From the NCBI GenBank assembly GCA_964058805.1, contig CAXKVV010001965.1, positions 1 through 35,664 of the forward strand: a DNA stretch of 35,664 nucleotides. Direction: 5' to 3'. The notes below the pieces were generated by a model. The model saw nothing but the letters and a program-made list of their open reading frames with translations. It made no database searches and was not told the origin of the DNA. Both the position numbers and the translations under genes were made by a program. This document shows, piece after piece, positions 32,150 through 35,664 of the stretch. Position 1 is the stretch's first letter. Each line of letters opens with the position of its first letter. The DNA comes from Schoenoplectus triqueter. Taxonomy: Eukaryota; Streptophyta; Magnoliopsida; Poales; Cyperaceae.

Positions 32150-32953
32150 ATGCATAATACCGCTTCTTCAAGCTCGGCTCAGCCAAAAAGGTTAACGATA
32201 CCAATTATCGAATGTCCATATTGCGGGATTTTTGTCATGAGACTTGTTAGCAACACCAATGCAAATCCAGGGAGAGTTTTTTACAAATGCAAGAATTACA
32301 AAAATGTGGGTTAGTTCAATTTTTCCTTCTGATATTTTCATAATTTTCCCAATTAGGGTTTGCTGGTATGAATGACAATAAGAGCTTGCCAGTAACAATT
32401 TGGTTTGCCAGTAACAATTAGGGATTGCTGGTATGAAAAAGGAAATGCCGAATTTGATTGCTATTTGTCATAGAAACAGCTTGCTGAATATGAAAAAGAA
32501 AATTCCTTCTGATATTTGAGCTTGCTTGGTCAATTAGGTTAAAATGCATTGAATCATTGAAACAACAGAATCCAGACACCTAATTTGAATGCTATTGGCA
32601 TTTACAGAAAGGAGTTAAAATGATATTTGAGCTTGCTTGGTCAATTAGGTTAAAATGCATTGAATCATTGAAACAGCAAAACCCAGACACCTAATTTGAA
32701 TGTTATTGGTCTTTTACAGAAAGGAGTTAAATGTCGTTTTTATATGTGGGAGAATGAGTACGAAGCATTTCTTCGTGAGATCGGAGTTTTGAACATGCAA
32801 AATAACGTCAAATATGAGATTTCAGATATAGAAAATGAAGGGGTAATAATGAAGAAAGGAAATGCCGAGCTACTTTCATTAGTGGATGATGTAAAATTTC
32901 TTATTATTATAATTGTTATTGTGATGATTAGTATGTTGGTTGTAATGTTATGA
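32150..32953 (+). CDS. Small GRF-type zinc-finger protein with C-terminal membrane segment
   Basis: A two-exon gene model: exon 1 at 32150-32305 (ATG, 52 codons), donor GTGGGT, then exon 2 at 32720-32953 after acceptor TTTTACAG, giving 129 aa. Exon 1 carries a GRF zinc finger (about residues 21-50): CPYCG, then NPGRVFYKC, and exon 2 continues with KCRFYMWENEYEAFL, the usual end of the domain. A coiled, acidic middle is followed by a hydrophobic segment (about residues 108-129), FLIIIIVIVMISMLVVML, probably a membrane anchor. Similar short GRF-finger/transmembrane proteins are numerous in plant genomes and mostly uncharacterised; GRF fingers in other proteins bind nucleic acid. It faces the Mutator-type transposase convergently. 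The intron has a tandem duplication that copies the acceptor site. Confidence 0.72.
32511..32732 (+). repeat. Tandem duplication (about 111 bp) of the intron end and exon start of the GRF gene
   Basis: Unit 1 (32511-32621) and unit 2 (32622-32732) differ at only a few positions. Each includes TTTACAG followed by AAAGGAGTTAAA, so both carry a splice acceptor and the first four codons of exon 2. Use of the first acceptor would give a different tail that stops at about 32694, without the domain end and membrane segment. Confidence 0.85.
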
Positions 32954-33518
32954 AAATAGAATTAGAGTAGTTTATTTGTTAGTCTATTTTACTTGTTATT
33001 TATGGTTTTAATTATCAGGTCTTGTTGAACTTTTAGTTTGGAGAATTTATGTTGTAATAATTGACCTGTCTTCAGTTGTGGGGTGGTCTAGCATTATGGA
33101 ATTTCATGTACTGTTGGTTTAAATTCAGTACTTAATTTGTTTGCTGAAATTTAGTAAGTATTAAATCTTATTAAATCTTAAATTCAATATCTGAATTTAG
33201 TATTGTAAAGGCTCCATTACTTTGTTAATTGATTCAATATCTTAGCGCATGTCTTTGCTACTACTAAATTAATTTGTTAATTGATTCAAAAAGACATCAA
33301 TCTACAATATGTGTCTGAATAACTAAACGTTTGATATATCTGTCTGGCACTATAACGTTTATCCAGAATAATTGCCATCCAGAATGCAATAGAGCATACA
33401 AAGATAAAGTGATTCATAAAATAAAATAACAAAATGCAATAGAGCATACAAAATTGCCATCCAGAATGATGCAGCAAATGAAAATACATCCAAGTTACAA
33501 CAGTTGTATCGACTCTCT
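32954..33518. other. Spacer between the convergent GRF gene and transposase
   Basis: AT-rich, no gene recognised. Repeats: TTTGTTAATTGATTCAA occurs twice (about 33220 and 33271); ATTGCCATCCAGAATG and GCAATAGAGCATACAAA each occur twice in swapped order at about 33371-33480. Both transcripts probably end here. Confidence 0.5.
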
Positions 33519-35664
33519 CTAAATTGCTTCCTTACATGTTCGTTGTTGATGACCAAATTGCTTGCACCTCTTGCATTGTTGTCGTTTTGAACCCAACTCT
33601 AAACATCCAGGAATTCTCTCCTTTCTAGGCCTACCGGGAGGTCTCTTTATCTTAGGTGGCAACACTTTAAAACCGGGATCACCATTGCCCCATTGTGACT
33701 TGTCAGTCATTGGTTTGATCACACCCGCATACACAGTCTTGAATTTGGCAACCGAGTAATACTCGTGCACATAATCCTCCATATGATATGATCTACGCGA
33801 GCAAATAAATGCAATGGCATGCATGCATAGTTTGCCAGTAAGTTGTCATTCTATGCATGTACACTCTTGTTTATCCAACTCCACAGCATGCCTCCAAATC
33901 TTACCCTCTGAGTCAACTCCACTTATCTCTACACAGTTATTACCTCCTCTACAAATTCTGACCTTGCCAATATTCCTACTAGTATTGTTCAACTGTTTAA
34001 TTACATTTGGAAGAATCACACCTTGTAGTTTATTCCCCGTTGTTCTTCTCTTATCAAATGTGACCATTAGCAACTGTCTAATCTTATCAACGAGATCAAC
34101 TACATGCAAACCCTTGAATTCTTTTATCCAACTATTAAAACTCTCTGATATATTATTGTTAATATAATCACATTTTGTTAAATCCGAGAATTGACTTCTA
34201 CACCAAAGTTGCTTGTGATTCTTCTCTAAAAATTCAATAGCACTGGGTGCTGCTTTTGCTACCATACATAAATGGTATTGACACTTATCTACGGTATAAG
34301 CCTTTGCTGCTGGCCACATATGAGTAGCAAATACCTCACCATGAAATTTTTTTTTAAAGTTTACCATCAGGTGCCTCATGCATTCTCTATGCTCAACCTC
34401 GGGAAATACGTTTGAAATAGCAGCTACTAACCCCTTTCCGGCATCTGAAGATATTGTTAATCCTGGTGGTGTTCCTATTGCCCTTCTAAGCTGATTCATA
34501 AACCACTCCCAGTTTACAGTTGTCCCTGAGTCAAAAATCCCATATGCAACTGGATACAACCAGTTGTGTCTATCAATCCCACAAGCAGCTGCCAACTGAC
34601 CCTTGTACATACCTATCAACTCAGAAAATGCATATGTTAAATGAGTCAAGTCAGAAAATATGTCATCTATACATGATTTAGTCAAGTCAGAAATACTTAT
34701 CAAATGAGTCGAGTCAACGCCTAGATAAGGTCTGCAACCATGTATAAATCTATCTATACATGGTTTTAGTGACACGAATATCTTGCTAAAAAATACCCTA
34801 TTACCAACTCGTTCAGAATCTATCTCAACAATGCTTTCAGGACATTTGTTCTCCAACTTACACTTGAAATTGTACAAAGTCTAAAAGCTCTTCTCCCATG
34901 ATCCATGGATTTGGTCAAGAGCAGCCTGTCTCCCTGACCAAGCTTTGTTGTATGTCACCTTGACATGAAAATCATCTTCTAATTTATTTTGCACTTCTTT
35001 GGCACCGGCCGACGGATTCTTTCTTAACCAATCAAATTCTCTATTTGATACCCAAGACTTAGAAACCATTTCCCATCAATCGTTGTAATGGACGAACAAT
35101 TATGCTCATGTGGTAATACCTTCACCTGAAATTATAACAGTTGTATTAGCATAAGTTACTAAATAATAGCTAAATATAAGTACATAAATAATACATACAT
35201 ACCATGAAAGTCTTATTATCTTAGAGTATAGATGCATGAATTCTCCAAATGCAACTAGAATTTTTACATTTTCCTATGAACATTTTCTTGTCAGACTTGA
35301 TTGTAGCAACTTCAAATTCATTTTTAATTGCAAAATGTCTTAATGCCCTTCTAAAGGTATTGACATTAGGAAATGATGCACCAACTTCTATTCTAGGATT
35401 TTCAAGATCATATGTGAACAACGGTTTGGTGTGAACCGTATCATCCACAGTTGGCTCCTCGTGCACACTATCCGTCATCATAAAATCTAAATTAACAAGT
35501 GCAACACTCTTGGCATTATGGTTTTGATCGAGGCCATCATCACCATCAGAATTGTACATGCCCTCATCATTGAAACTCACATACTCATCATCATCAGGAT
35601 CAGGATCATTAAATTTACTGGGTTCTCCTCCACTTGGCCCCGAAGTGTTGCATCCATGCGAGCT
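33519..35664 (-). pseudogene. MuDR/MULE transposase, decayed, 5' end beyond the window
   Basis: Mutator-superfamily transposase. Domains in order: acidic N-terminal region (open to the window edge); MuDR N-terminal block with FAIKNEFEVATIKSDKK and CIWRIHAS (about 35225-35430); a second block with NKAWSGRQAALDQIHGSW (to 34884); the DDE-type MULE core, with GVDSTHL (first Asp, about 34713-34715), ISSDAGKGL (second Asp) and NNISESFN (likely Glu); a SWIM finger (CTC, then CMH) near 33813-33859; and a C-terminal zinc knuckle CKRCKQFGHQQRTC. A 77-nt intron lies at 35126-35202. Breaks: in-frame stops at 35221-35223 (TAA), 34881-34883 (TAG) and 33846-33848 (TGA, inside the SWIM finger), and a one-base frameshift near 35070. 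About 28 extra in-frame residues, built from short repeats, separate the first Asp from the KGQLAAA block. It is not expected to be active. Confidence 0.88.

Noticed and set aside
31929..32204. 91-codon minus-strand and 70-codon plus-strand frames before the GRF gene
   Set aside because: Both are open because of a 36-bp tandem repeat; neither has a recognised domain, and the GRF start at 32150 better explains the transcript.
33286..33556. Two overlapping minus-strand frames after the transposase stop
   Set aside because: They translate short direct repeats in the spacer between the convergent genes; no domain.

Overview
This window looks like a nuclear intergenic and gene-cluster region from a flowering plant, probably a eudicot. 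It is strongly AT-rich, its genes carry GT-AG introns, it holds two plant cytochrome P450s of the CYP714 type (CYP72 clan), and it is packed with plant-type DNA transposons: Mutator-like, hAT-like, PIF/Harbinger-like and foldback MITEs. No species call is possible from the sequence alone.

Layout. 1-387: no recognised gene. 388-3063: a non-autonomous PIF/Harbinger-like element with an AT-trinucleotide core, interrupted by a copia-like solo LTR (743-1968) with a perfect 5-bp target duplication. 3064-5516: AT-rich spacer. 5517-8406 (-): the first P450, five exons and 523 aa, with a degenerate heme loop. 8476-10876: two hAT-like non-autonomous elements. 11058-13108: a roughly 2-kb long inverted repeat with a smaller hairpin element in its loop. 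14185-14622 and 14644-15803: an hAT-like element beside a second AT-core element. 16483-17634: a chain of foldback elements bounded by (TA)n and (GA)n tracts. 18126-18513 and 19983-20331: two foldback elements with repeated palindromes in their loops. 18775-19272: a rearranged AT-core element. 20340-23246: low-content sequence with weak exon-like pieces. 23253-23735 (-): the N-terminal exon of a HARBI1-like transposase, no nuclease domain seen. 24544-26033: a third complete AT-core element with a TAA target duplication. 26128-26319: a small hAT-like MITE. 26597-27808: three foldback MITEs joined by (TA)n/(GA)n tracts. 28123-31450 (-): the second P450, five exons and 520 aa, with a canonical heme motif. 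31750 to the window end: a Mutator-like element with a probable terminal start, a small two-exon GRF zinc-finger/transmembrane gene (+) and a decayed MuDR-type transposase (-), transcribed convergently.

The two P450s are tandem paralogues in the same orientation with identical intron phases and identical lengths for exons 2 to 5. Transposons fill most of the 19.7 kb between them. Only the second has an intact heme-binding consensus, so the pair may be one working enzyme plus one altered or dying copy. CYP714 enzymes oxidise gibberellins (CYP714A/B/D) or triterpenoids (CYP714E); which applies here cannot be settled from sequence alone.

The least ordinary signals are the convergent transposase plus GRF-finger arrangement (compare mudrA/mudrB of maize MuDR), the foldback elements whose ends run symmetrically into TA-GA microsatellites, the GC-rich nested-palindrome element, and the AT-trinucleotide-cored PIF-like family.
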